64,000 nt of DNA, taken from assembly GCF_012272855.1 (NCBI RefSeq), contig NZ_JAAXCQ010000005.1:62001-126000 (forward strand), written 5' to 3'. This stretch comes from Arenibacter sp. 6A1. GTDB lineage: Bacteria > Bacteroidota > Bacteroidia > Flavobacteriales > Flavobacteriaceae. The notes below the pieces were generated by a model. It was not told the origin of the DNA, did no database searches, and was given only the letters and a program-made list of their open reading frames with translations. Below, in pieces: positions 18,936-26,930 of this stretch (the stretch's first letter is position 1; each line of letters opens with the position of its first letter). Position numbers and translations under genes: made by a program.

Positions 18936-19292
18936 CTAGTGATGTCCACTATCATCAGTATTATCTTCTCGGTACTTACAGCAAGGATGTATCTTATCGT
19001 ATACTTCCTCCGTAGCCTTTAGTTCTTTGGTGTCGTGCCCAACGGCAACAATAGCCGATTTTATTTTCATCGCATTCGTTTTGCGCTCATCTACGATTAA
19101 GGATAATTCATGTGTCGGAATATCCCAAGAAGCATACTTTACTCCTTTTACGCCCAATACCGCCTGTTCTATACGTTCTTTACACATGATGCATTTTCCA
19201 TCGACTTCAAAACTCATTTTTTTGTTCTTTTCCTGTGCGCTCACTACCACAGAAACAAAAGCAAATACCAATCCTAAAATTATTTTTTTCAT
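18936..19292 (-). CDS. Secreted heavy-metal-associated (HMA) domain protein
   Basis: The protein has 118 residues with a signal peptide (LGLVFAFVSVVVSAQ). An HMA/ferredoxin-like fold follows with metal-binding CxxC in GKCIMCKERIEQAV. The C-terminus adds possible ligands (HPCCKYRED and the final GHH). HMA domains carry Cu(I) or other soft metals. It lies 80 bases downstream of the TonB-dependent receptor, so the two probably act together in envelope metal handling. The metal cannot be read from sequence; copper is my guess. Confidence 0.85.
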   Translation of the reverse strand: MKKIILGLVFAFVSVVVSAQEKNKKMSFEVDGKCIMCKERIEQAVLGVKGVKYASWDIPTHELSLIVDERKTNAMKIKSAIVAVGHDTKELKATEEVYDKIHPCCKYREDNTDDSGHH

Positions 19293-19372
19293 CTTTCTTT
19301 ATTTTAAATATTACTTTATAAATACACTTACTTATCTCTTATTCAATTAGACCACCGGGCCTAATCGTTCCG

Positions 19373-21601
19373 TTATATTTTAAACCTAAACCCTGCATAG
19401 AACATTCGCCCCATAATTGGCGCATATACTATAGTGGTATCAAAATCGGGGCCGAATGGATTATCGGCACCCATCACCGCATGTTCTTGGGTAAAATTAG
19501 TTAAATTTTCCCCGCCTACATATATCTCAAATTGCGAATTAAAAACCCTGGTAATCTGACTATTCATCAGACTGTAGGTAGGAGAATATGCATTCATCGT
19601 TTCTGAAGCAGCACTACTGGCAGGCAATCGTTGTTTCCCCAAACTATGCAGGGTATAATCGAAACGCCACTGCCCTCCCCTTTCGTTCGCGCTGGTAGCA
19701 TATCCCAAATTCGCAAAAAACCGATGCTGTGCCTGTAAAGGCTTTTGTAAAGTACCCGATTTGTAATCGGTGCTAACATCGTAAAATTTATAGGCAGTTC
19801 TTAATTCCACATTTTTCAAGATTTCGTGGTTTACTTCTATCTGAAAACTGTTGGCCTGGCTCTTTCCCTCTAAATTATAAAAAGATACTTCTTGCTTCTG
19901 CTCCCAATCTACGACCACCTGATTTTTAAAATCGGTCACATAATAATCCAAGGATATACTCCCCGGCCTATCAAACAACCTAAATCCATGTAAAAAACTC
20001 ACGCCATAGTTCCATGCGTCTTCTGGTTGCAACCCATAAATACCCGTGTTACCCCCCTCTACAATTATTTGCCTCGAGGATCCGAACAACTGTTGGTTTT
20101 CTGCAAAAATATTCGCTGCGCGTTTCCCACGGCCTACGGAAGCCCTAAGGGTAGCTCTCTCCCAAGGAATATATCGTATATGTGCCCTTGGCGTAATAAA
20201 AGTCCCTAAGGCATTATGGGTATCTATACGTATTCCTGCTGTTAAACTTAAGGCCTTTTGGTTATCATAACTATATTCAAAGAAGGCACCGACAGACTTA
20301 TCGGTTCTAGCATAATCTTGCACATTTACCAATTCGTTATACCCGTCGTAGGCAAAAGTAAGCCCCGTTTTAAACTTATTAAAGGTATTGCCGATGATAG
20401 AGTTAAACATTAGGTTACTGTACAAACTCTCATGATCAATATTATATTGGTTAAGGCCAAAATAAGAATCTTGCTTATGAATGTTATACGCTGCCTGAAA
20501 GCCTAGGCTCTGAAAAGGAAGTTCGGGAAATACATACCCCAATTTCACCGAAGCATCGAACCTTCTGGTATCGATCTCGCTTCCCCATGCATTTGTTGTC
20601 AACTTATCTGTATCGGCATCAAAGCGGGTTTCGCCCAGTTGCTTTTCATCATTTAAAAAACGTACATTTAAAAAACTGACCCAACCTGTCTCTGCGTTTT
20701 GGTATTGCCATCTATTTAAAACATTGATCTGGTTGCCCAAAGGAGCATCTAAAAATCCGTCATTGTTCTCGTCTTCCTTCATTCTCCTTTCGCTGCCATG
20801 AACATAGAGTCCGGTACTTAATTTATCGGTCAGTCTTTTATTAAAATGGGTGTTCAATTCTAACCTGCCGTTTAAATTCGCATAGCCATTCACAAACAAA
20901 GCATTATCGGTAAAAGGCTTTACCAATTCGGTATTAATCTGGCCCGAAATACTCTCATAGCCATTGACTACGCTCCCGGCCCCTTTGGTTATCTGAATGC
21001 TCTCTACCCATGTCCCTGGGGTAAAGGTTAACCCGTAGGCCTGAGAAGCGCCCCGCACCATAGGTATGTTCTCTTGGGTAATTAACAAATATGGACTGGT
21101 GAGTCCCAACATTTGTATTTGTTTGGTCCCGGTGAGGGCATCGGAAAAATTTACATCTATGGCCGGATTAGTTTCAAAGCTTTCCGACAGGTTACAACAA
21201 GCCGCTTTTAGCAGTTCCGCGCTATTAATGGTGACCACATTTTGAGTGCTGAAGAAAGACTTTTGAACAGCCTCCCTTTTCTGCTGAACAACGACCTCGT
21301 TCAAGGAGTTTGAAGGACGCATCCAATGTTGCACCTTTACAGGGGCACTTATCTTTAAGGTATCGGTCTCAAAACCCACATAACTAATGACCAAGTGCGA
21401 ATACGCAGCATCAAAAGGTATCACAAAACTACCGTCGTCCTTGGTGACCGTACCTATCGGAGAGTTCAACCAATACACATTGGCACCAGAAAGTCCCATG
21501 GGTTTATTTTCGGCATTGGCTTCGTTAATCCTTCCTTCTACTTTATTTTGCGACAAGGCCACACAAGGAAGCAATAACAATAAAAATATATAAAATTTCA
21601 T
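19373..21601 (-). CDS. TonB-dependent receptor with carboxypeptidase-like N-terminal domain
   Basis: The protein has 742 residues with a signal peptide (FYIFLLLLLPCVALSQ). An N-terminal CarboxypepD_reg-like domain (about 18-95, VEGRINEANAENKPM...SYVGFETD) is followed by the plug (about 115-225, with AACCNLSESFETNPAID and SGQIN) and a 22-strand-type barrel ending in Phe-Lys-Ile. It imports a ligand across the outer membrane using TonB. No SusD partner is present. Its neighbours, an HMA protein and a HYC_CC_PP protein, suggest a metal-related substrate. Confidence 0.92.
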   Translation of the reverse strand: MKFYIFLLLLLPCVALSQNKVEGRINEANAENKPMGLSGANVYWLNSPIGTVTKDDGSFVIPFDAAYSHLVISYVGFETDTLKISAPVKVQHWMRPSNSLNEVVVQQKREAVQKSFFSTQNVVTINSAELLKAACCNLSESFETNPAIDVNFSDALTGTKQIQMLGLTSPYLLITQENIPMVRGASQAYGLTFTPGTWVESIQITKGAGSVVNGYESISGQINTELVKPFTDNALFVNGYANLNGRLELNTHFNKRLTDKLSTGLYVHGSERRMKEDENNDGFLDAPLGNQINVLNRWQYQNAETGWVSFLNVRFLNDEKQLGETRFDADTDKLTTNAWGSEIDTRRFDASVKLGYVFPELPFQSLGFQAAYNIHKQDSYFGLNQYNIDHESLYSNLMFNSIIGNTFNKFKTGLTFAYDGYNELVNVQDYARTDKSVGAFFEYSYDNQKALSLTAGIRIDTHNALGTFITPRAHIRYIPWERATLRASVGRGKRAANIFAENQQLFGSSRQIIVEGGNTGIYGLQPEDAWNYGVSFLHGFRLFDRPGSISLDYYVTDFKNQVVVDWEQKQEVSFYNLEGKSQANSFQIEVNHEILKNVELRTAYKFYDVSTDYKSGTLQKPLQAQHRFFANLGYATSANERGGQWRFDYTLHSLGKQRLPASSAASETMNAYSPTYSLMNSQITRVFNSQFEIYVGGENLTNFTQEHAVMGADNPFGPDFDTTIVYAPIMGRMFYAGFRFKI

Positions 21602-21774
21602 TGAGTTTTAGTATTATAGTTTTCGTAATCAAGGTACCATATAGCCGTAGAAAGCTTTATTTATAAGGACACCTTGGATTTTTCAATTTATTAAAAATAA
21701 TTTTCACTTGATAAAACACCAAGTCATGCTCCCCATTAAAAAACGGCAAGCACCTTACTTAAAACCCTGAAAAA

Positions 21775-22191
21775 TCAAATTAGAAAAACCTGGTCCAGCA
21801 CACAAATGTCCTTGACCACCATTGGAGGCTGATAATCGTTGAAGGGAACAAGACGTTCCGAAGCTACTTTAAATAAGTTGTAATAGGAGAAAACAAATGC
21901 AGAAAGGAATACTTGTTGATCTAAATCAAAACTTCCGGAAGACAATTTTAATTCCTCTTGTCCAGGAATATTTATGATTTCGTTACTGCAACAGGCATTG
22001 AGATCCCTGATCACAGTTTGGGATACATTGGAATCGCTTAAAGGCACCCCACAGCTATCGGGCTTATGAAAAAAAGCAACATCGATAAGGCTTCCCATAC
22101 AGTAGTGCTTTTCTATGGTCCAAGACACGCTAGAGAGTAGCATCAAAAATGCCATCACGCTCGCCAAGATCCTAAAAGCCTTTCCTTTCAT
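21775..22191 (-). CDS. HYC_CC_PP family protein
   Basis: The protein has 138 residues, counting from the ATG at 22189-22191 (MKGKAFRILASVMAFLMLLSS). An N-terminal hydrophobic segment acts as signal or anchor. The three name-giving motifs are all present: KHYCMG, ACCSNE and YQPPMV. The family is specific to Bacteroidota, of unknown function, and usually lies beside metal-related TonB receptors, as here. The Cys and His residues could bind metal. Confidence 0.82.
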   Translation of the reverse strand: MKGKAFRILASVMAFLMLLSSVSWTIEKHYCMGSLIDVAFFHKPDSCGVPLSDSNVSQTVIRDLNACCSNEIINIPGQEELKLSSGSFDLDQQVFLSAFVFSYYNLFKVASERLVPFNDYQPPMVVKDICVLDQVFLI

Positions 22192-22312
22192 AAGTGCTAA
22201 AGTATACAATAAGTGCAAAATTAGGAATCCTCCAAATAACATTAACTAAAATTTAGCTAGTTTATCAACTTAATTTTAGGGGCATTAACATAAAAAGATT
22301 TTGAATTAGCCT

Positions 22313-22320
22313 TATTTTTG
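22313..22320 (+). promoter_or_regulatory. Possible -7 element of the GAF protein gene
   Basis: TATTTTTG fits TAnnTTTG and lies 14 bases before the start codon. No -33 box is found at the usual spacing. Confidence 0.4.
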
Positions 22321-22334
22321 AACAAATTTATTTT

Positions 22335-22787
22335 ATGTTAGAAGCATTACAGCCAAAAGTTGCGCTTATCCTGGCGGATAAAGAAATAGATACCACCGAA
22401 AAACTACAAGCCATTTGTGATTTACTACAGGAAAATGTAGCATATTACGATTGGGTAGGCTTTTATTTTAAAAATGGAGACAAGGACGAGCTAAAACTAG
22501 GTCCTTATGCCGGGGCACCGACAGACCATACGATTATTCCTTTTGGCAAGGGTATCTGTGGACAGGTTGCTGTATCCAATCAAAATTTTGTTGTCCCCGA
22601 TGTGCAAGCACAGGACAACTATATAGCATGTAGTATAACGGTAAAAGCCGAAATCGTAGTTCCATTGTTTGTCAATGGCAAAAACATAGGACAAATAGAC
22701 ATAGATTCTAATACCGCTGATCCCTTTTCCGAAGCCGATGAGCGCTTTTTGGAATACATAAATGCGAAAGTAGCAGAAATTCTGTAA
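22335..22787 (+). CDS. GAF domain protein, free-methionine-(R)-sulfoxide reductase-like
   Basis: The protein has 150 residues in a single GAF domain of the fRMsr type: YYDWVGFYF, KGICGQVAV with Cys75, VPDVQAQDNYIACS with Cys99, and AEIVVPLFVNGKNIGQIDIDS. fRMsr reduces free Met-R-sulfoxide. Family members usually have a third Cys just before the GxCG segment; here that stretch reads PTDHTIIPF, so that Cys seems absent. A reductase working with two cysteines is plausible, but a non-catalytic GAF protein cannot be excluded. purH follows with a 92-base gap. Confidence 0.75.
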   Translation: MLEALQPKVALILADKEIDTTEKLQAICDLLQENVAYYDWVGFYFKNGDKDELKLGPYAGAPTDHTIIPFGKGICGQVAVSNQNFVVPDVQAQDNYIACSITVKAEIVVPLFVNGKNIGQIDIDSNTADPFSEADERFLEYINAKVAEIL

Positions 22788-22837
22788 AACTTTCCATTGA
22801 TTATTAGTATTACTACTGTTATTTGCGCTCAAAATAT

Positions 22838-22845
22838 TACTTTTG
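22838..22845 (+). promoter_or_regulatory. Possible -7 element of purH
   Basis: TACTTTTG fits TAnnTTTG and lies 34 bases before the ATG at 22880. The nearest TTTG upstream (22822-22825) is too close for a usual -33 box. Confidence 0.35.
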
Positions 22846-22879
22846 CGTCCTTATAATCCTTAACAATAAGCACATAAAA

Positions 22880-24412
22880 ATGAGTACCACAAAAAAAGCT
22901 ACTTCAGCCTTAATTTCTGTATTTCATAAAGATGGCCTAGAGCCATTAGTAAAAAAGTTTAACGAACTAGGTATACCCATCTATTCTACTGGCGGTACTG
23001 AGACGTTTATAAAAGAATTAGGTATTGATGTAGTTCCTGTGGAAGACGTTACCAGCTATCCGTCTATTTTAGGCGGCAGGGTTAAAACATTACACCCAAA
23101 AGTTTTTGGTGGTATTTTAAACCGACAGGACAACGAAAAAGATCAGGAACAATTAAAAGAATTTGAAATTCCGCAATTGGATATCGTTATTGTTGACCTA
23201 TACCCGTTCGAAAAAACGGTTGCTAGCGGTGCCTCAGAACAAGATATCATTGAAAAAATAGATATAGGCGGAATTTCGTTGATCAGAGCGGCTGCCAAAA
23301 ACTATAAGGACACTCTTTGTGTTTCTTCTATGAAGGATTACGATGAAGTGCTTGATATAATCACCAAAGGAAACGGTAGTACGACCTTGGAAGACAGAAA
23401 ACGTTTTGCTACAAAATCGTTCAACGTTTCTTCTCACTACGATTCTGCTATCTTCAACTACTTTAACCAAAACCAACAAGAGGTTACCTTAAAAATCAGT
23501 GAAGATAACGGACAAGTATTGCGTTATGGGGAAAACCCACACCAAAAAGGATTCTTCTTTGGAGATTTCGACGCTATGTTCGAAAAACTGAACGGAAAAG
23601 AACTTTCTTATAACAACTTGTTAGATGTTGATGCGGCCGTGAACCTTATCAACGAATTTAAAGACAACGAGCCTACTTTTGCTATCTTAAAGCACAATAA
23701 CGCCTGTGGTTTGGCTTCAAGAAGCACTATTCACCAAGCGTATGTAGATGCTTTGGCCGGAGATCCAGTTTCAGCATTTGGAGGGGTATTGATTAGTAAT
23801 ACCACTATTGACCTGGCTACAGCACAAGAAATTCACGGACTTTTCTGTGAAGTAGTAATTGCGCCAAGTTATGATGCCGAGGCCTTAGAACTTCTAAAAG
23901 GGAAAAAGAACCGTATTATTTTGATCCAAAACGACGCTGCCTTACCAACAACGACGGTAAGAACATGTCTAAACGGGATATTGGTACAAGGAAAGGACGA
24001 TAAGACCGATACCCTTGAAGACCTGACCAATGTAACTACCGAGAAACCATCGGAAAGAGAATTGGAAGATTTGATTTTTGCTTCTAAATTATGTAAGCAC
24101 ACCAAGAGTAACACGATTGTTTTGGCAAAGAACAAACAATTATGTGCTAGTGGAACAGGACAGACTTCTCGTGTAGATGCCTTAAACCAGGCGATTCACA
24201 AGGCACAGTCCTTTAATTTTGACCTGAATGGAGCTGTTATGGCTAGTGATGCTTTCTTCCCATTCCCAGACTGTGTAGAAATTGCGCATAAAAGTGGGGT
24301 AACAAGCGTTATACAACCAGGAGGATCAATCAAAGATCAATTAAGTGTTGATTATTGTAATGACAATAAAATTGCAATGGTTATGACAGGAACACGTCAT
24401 TTTAAACATTAA
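22880..24412 (+). CDS. purH: Bifunctional AICAR transformylase/IMP cyclohydrolase PurH
   Basis: The protein has 510 residues from the ATG at 22880 (MSTTKKATSALISVFHKDGL); a longer frame upstream would run through the promoter. It performs the last two steps of IMP synthesis. The N-terminal MGS-like cyclohydrolase domain shows STGGTETFI and GGRVKTLHPKVFGGIL. The transformylase part shows RYGENPHQKG, LKHNNACG and the C-terminal SDAFFPFPDCVE. It precedes the rod-shape operon by 54 bases with no terminator visible. Confidence 0.98.
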   Translation: MSTTKKATSALISVFHKDGLEPLVKKFNELGIPIYSTGGTETFIKELGIDVVPVEDVTSYPSILGGRVKTLHPKVFGGILNRQDNEKDQEQLKEFEIPQLDIVIVDLYPFEKTVASGASEQDIIEKIDIGGISLIRAAAKNYKDTLCVSSMKDYDEVLDIITKGNGSTTLEDRKRFATKSFNVSSHYDSAIFNYFNQNQQEVTLKISEDNGQVLRYGENPHQKGFFFGDFDAMFEKLNGKELSYNNLLDVDAAVNLINEFKDNEPTFAILKHNNACGLASRSTIHQAYVDALAGDPVSAFGGVLISNTTIDLATAQEIHGLFCEVVIAPSYDAEALELLKGKKNRIILIQNDAALPTTTVRTCLNGILVQGKDDKTDTLEDLTNVTTEKPSERELEDLIFASKLCKHTKSNTIVLAKNKQLCASGTGQTSRVDALNQAIHKAQSFNFDLNGAVMASDAFFPFPDCVEIAHKSGVTSVIQPGGSIKDQLSVDYCNDNKIAMVMTGTRHFKH

Positions 24413-24466
24413 ATTTAATACATTAGAGAATTATACATTAAAAAACAGACACCTAACAATTATTAA

Positions 24467-25495
24467 ATGGGATTTTTTGACTTCTTAACCGAGGAAATAG
24501 CAATAGACTTAGGAACTGCTAACACCCTCATTATTCACAACGATAAGGTGGTCGTAGACTGTCCATCGATCGTTGCTAGGGACAGAATTAGTGGTAAAAT
24601 TATTGCTGTCGGGAAAGAAGCCAGCATGATGCAGGGAAAAACACATGAAAACATCAAAACCGTACGTCCTCTTAAAGATGGCGTTATCGCAGATTTTGAT
24701 GCCTCTGAAAAGATGCTGATGATGTTTATTAAAAACATTCCGGCCTTAAAGAAAAAATGGTTCCCCCCAGCATTGAGATTGGTTATTTGTATTCCTTCAG
24801 GCATTACCGAGGTAGAAATGCGCGCGGTAAAAGAATCTGCCGAACGAGTGAATGGCAAAGAGGTATACCTTATTCATGAGCCCATGGCAGCAGCTATCGG
24901 TATTGGGTTGGATATCATGCAACCAAAAGGAAATATGATCGTTGATATAGGGGGTGGTACCACCGAAATTGCGGTTATTGCCTTAGGAGGAATTGTATGC
25001 GATAAATCCGTTAAAATTGCAGGGGATGTTTTTACCAATGACATTATTTACTATATGCGAACGCAGCACAACCTCTATGTTGGGGAAACTACTGCCGAAA
25101 ACATAAAAATAACGATAGGCTCAGCGACAGAAGACTTGCAAACACCTCCAGAAGAAATGTCTGTTCAAGGGCGCGATCTTTTAACAGGAAAGCCAAAACA
25201 AGTTGCCGTTTCTTATCGTGAAATAGCAAAGGCATTGGACAAGTCCATTTTAAGAGTAGAAGACGCGGTAATGGAAACCTTATCGCAGACTCCTCCAGAA
25301 CTGGCGGCCGATATTTACAATACCGGTATTTATTTAGCCGGTGGAGGTTCTATGTTAAGAGGATTGGACAAAAGATTGTCCCAAAAAACCGATCTTCCCG
25401 TATATATCGCCGAGGATCCTTTAAGAGCCGTTGTTAGAGGTACTGGTATTGCTCTAAAAAACCTAGATCGCTACAAGAGTATTTTAATCAAATAA
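24467..25495 (+). CDS. mreB: Rod-shape-determining protein MreB
   Basis: The protein has 342 residues, an actin-fold ATPase. Seen: the phosphate-1 motif AIDLGTANTLI, the phosphate-2 motif IVDIGGGTTEIAVI, and the adenosine motif GIYLAGGGSMLRGLD. The N-terminal FLTEE gives a short hydrophobic membrane contact. MreB filaments guide the elongasome encoded by the next four genes. Confidence 0.98.
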   Translation: MGFFDFLTEEIAIDLGTANTLIIHNDKVVVDCPSIVARDRISGKIIAVGKEASMMQGKTHENIKTVRPLKDGVIADFDASEKMLMMFIKNIPALKKKWFPPALRLVICIPSGITEVEMRAVKESAERVNGKEVYLIHEPMAAAIGIGLDIMQPKGNMIVDIGGGTTEIAVIALGGIVCDKSVKIAGDVFTNDIIYYMRTQHNLYVGETTAENIKITIGSATEDLQTPPEEMSVQGRDLLTGKPKQVAVSYREIAKALDKSILRVEDAVMETLSQTPPELAADIYNTGIYLAGGGSMLRGLDKRLSQKTDLPVYIAEDPLRAVVRGTGIALKNLDRYKSILIK

Positions 25496-25545
25496 CAATT
25501 AGATTAACGTACTTCCTTCTAGGAAAAATTTTGAAATTAAATATA

Positions 25546-25571
25546 GGAAGGTCTGCAAAGGCCTTCCTTTT
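25546..25571 (+). terminator. Attenuator-like hairpin between mreB and mreC
   Basis: GGAAGGTC and GGCCTTCC form an 8-pair stem (one G-U) with loop TGCAAA, followed by TTTT. An upstream CTTCCT near 25512 could pair with AGGAAG of the stem and prevent it. It may reduce mreC-rodA expression relative to mreB. Confidence 0.5.
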
Positions 25572-25612
25572 AATCCTTTATAAAAAAGAATTAAAAAAAA
25601 CAATCTAGGTGA

Positions 25613-26428
25613 ATGCAGCAGATTATCAATTTTATAATAAGAAACAAGAATTTCTTACTCTATGTCTTGCTGTTCACTATTTCTTTTGCTTTTACGGTGC
25701 AATCTCATTTGTACCACCATTCCAAGTTCTTTAACTCTGCTAATTGGCTCACTGGGAATATCTTTCAAACACAAAGTAATATTTCCTCCTATTTTAGCTT
25801 AAATGAGCAAAACCAAAAACTCCAGGAAGAAAACCAAAGACTTCGATTTCTTTTGTTCAACAAAAAAGAAAAAGATACTGTCCCTTTAGACAGCAGCTAT
25901 AACAAATACACTGTAATTGCCTCTCAAATTATTAAGAATAGCTTCTCTTTGCCAAAAAACTATATCACTATAGACAAGGGAAGAAATGATGGCATAAAAC
26001 CCGATATGGGCGTTATTACCGCCAATGGTATCCTGGGAATTATAGAAAACATTTCCCCGAATTTTGCCACCGTACAGAGTATTTTAAATACCAACTCTCG
26101 CATCAATGCCAAAATTAAGAATACCAACCATTTTGGCTCCTTGGTTTGGGACACCAAAGATTACAACACTGTTCAACTTACCGATATACAAAGGTTAGTA
26201 CCTATAAATATTGGAGACACCATCGTTACTGGGGCAAGCTCTAGTATCTTTCCAGAAAACATTCCTATTGGAATTATAAAAAATTTCGATCTAAACAACA
26301 CTCAAAACTCGTATCACATAGATGTGGCCCTCTTTAACGATATGACCAATGTTAAACATATTTATGTTTTAGAGAACCACCACCGGGAAGAAATACAACA
26401 ATTAGAATCTACGACCAAAAATGACTAG
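25613..26428 (+). CDS. mreC: Rod-shape-determining protein MreC
   Basis: The protein has 271 residues. One membrane helix (about 10-30) is followed by a coiled coil (SLNEQNQKLQEENQRLRFLL) and then the periplasmic beta domains (KNYITIDKGRNDGIKPDMGVI and VWDTKDYNTVQLTDI). MreC activates PBP2 in the elongasome. It overlaps mreD by 8 bases, so the two are translationally coupled. Confidence 0.95.
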   Translation: MQQIINFIIRNKNFLLYVLLFTISFAFTVQSHLYHHSKFFNSANWLTGNIFQTQSNISSYFSLNEQNQKLQEENQRLRFLLFNKKEKDTVPLDSSYNKYTVIASQIIKNSFSLPKNYITIDKGRNDGIKPDMGVITANGILGIIENISPNFATVQSILNTNSRINAKIKNTNHFGSLVWDTKDYNTVQLTDIQRLVPINIGDTIVTGASSSIFPENIPIGIIKNFDLNNTQNSYHIDVALFNDMTNVKHIYVLENHHREEIQQLESTTKND

Positions 26429-26930
26429 TAATAGCTACCTTATAAATACGACTAGATTTATATTACTAATTTTGGTACAGGTCCTTGTTTTTAATAGGCT
26501 CAATTTTTTTGGATATATAAACCCTATGGTTTATATTTTGTTTCTGTATTGGTATCCATTGACCCAAAATAGGTCCCTATTTATTTTTATAAGTTTTTTA
26601 TTGGGACTTATGGTCGATATCTTTTCGGACACCATGGCCATTCATGCGGCATCAACCGTAACCCTCGCCTATTTGCGACCAACCATTATGCGTTTTTGTT
26701 TTGGAGTGAATTTTGAACTCCAAAATTTTAAACTGACCAACACCAACAGAGCTCAGCGCATAACATGTTTGGCCTTAATGATCGTTATTCATCACTTCGT
26801 TTTCTTTAACCTGGAAATTTTTAGTTATGAAAACGTCCTATTAATTTTGAAAAAAGTTTCATCCATAAGCCTTGCGACCCTAATCATGAGCTTGCTTTTA
26901 GGGTCACTCTTTAGTGTGAAAAAAGAATGA
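26421..26930 (+). CDS. mreD: Rod-shape-determining protein MreD
   Basis: The protein has 169 residues and is almost wholly hydrophobic, with five or so membrane helices. Family markers are LVFNRLNFFGYINPMVYILFL and GLMVDIFSDT. It is an inner-membrane partner of MreC. It overlaps the PBP2 gene by 4 bases. Confidence 0.92.
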   Translation: MTSNSYLINTTRFILLILVQVLVFNRLNFFGYINPMVYILFLYWYPLTQNRSLFIFISFLLGLMVDIFSDTMAIHAASTVTLAYLRPTIMRFCFGVNFELQNFKLTNTNRAQRITCLALMIVIHHFVFFNLEIFSYENVLLILKKVSSISLATLIMSLLLGSLFSVKKE

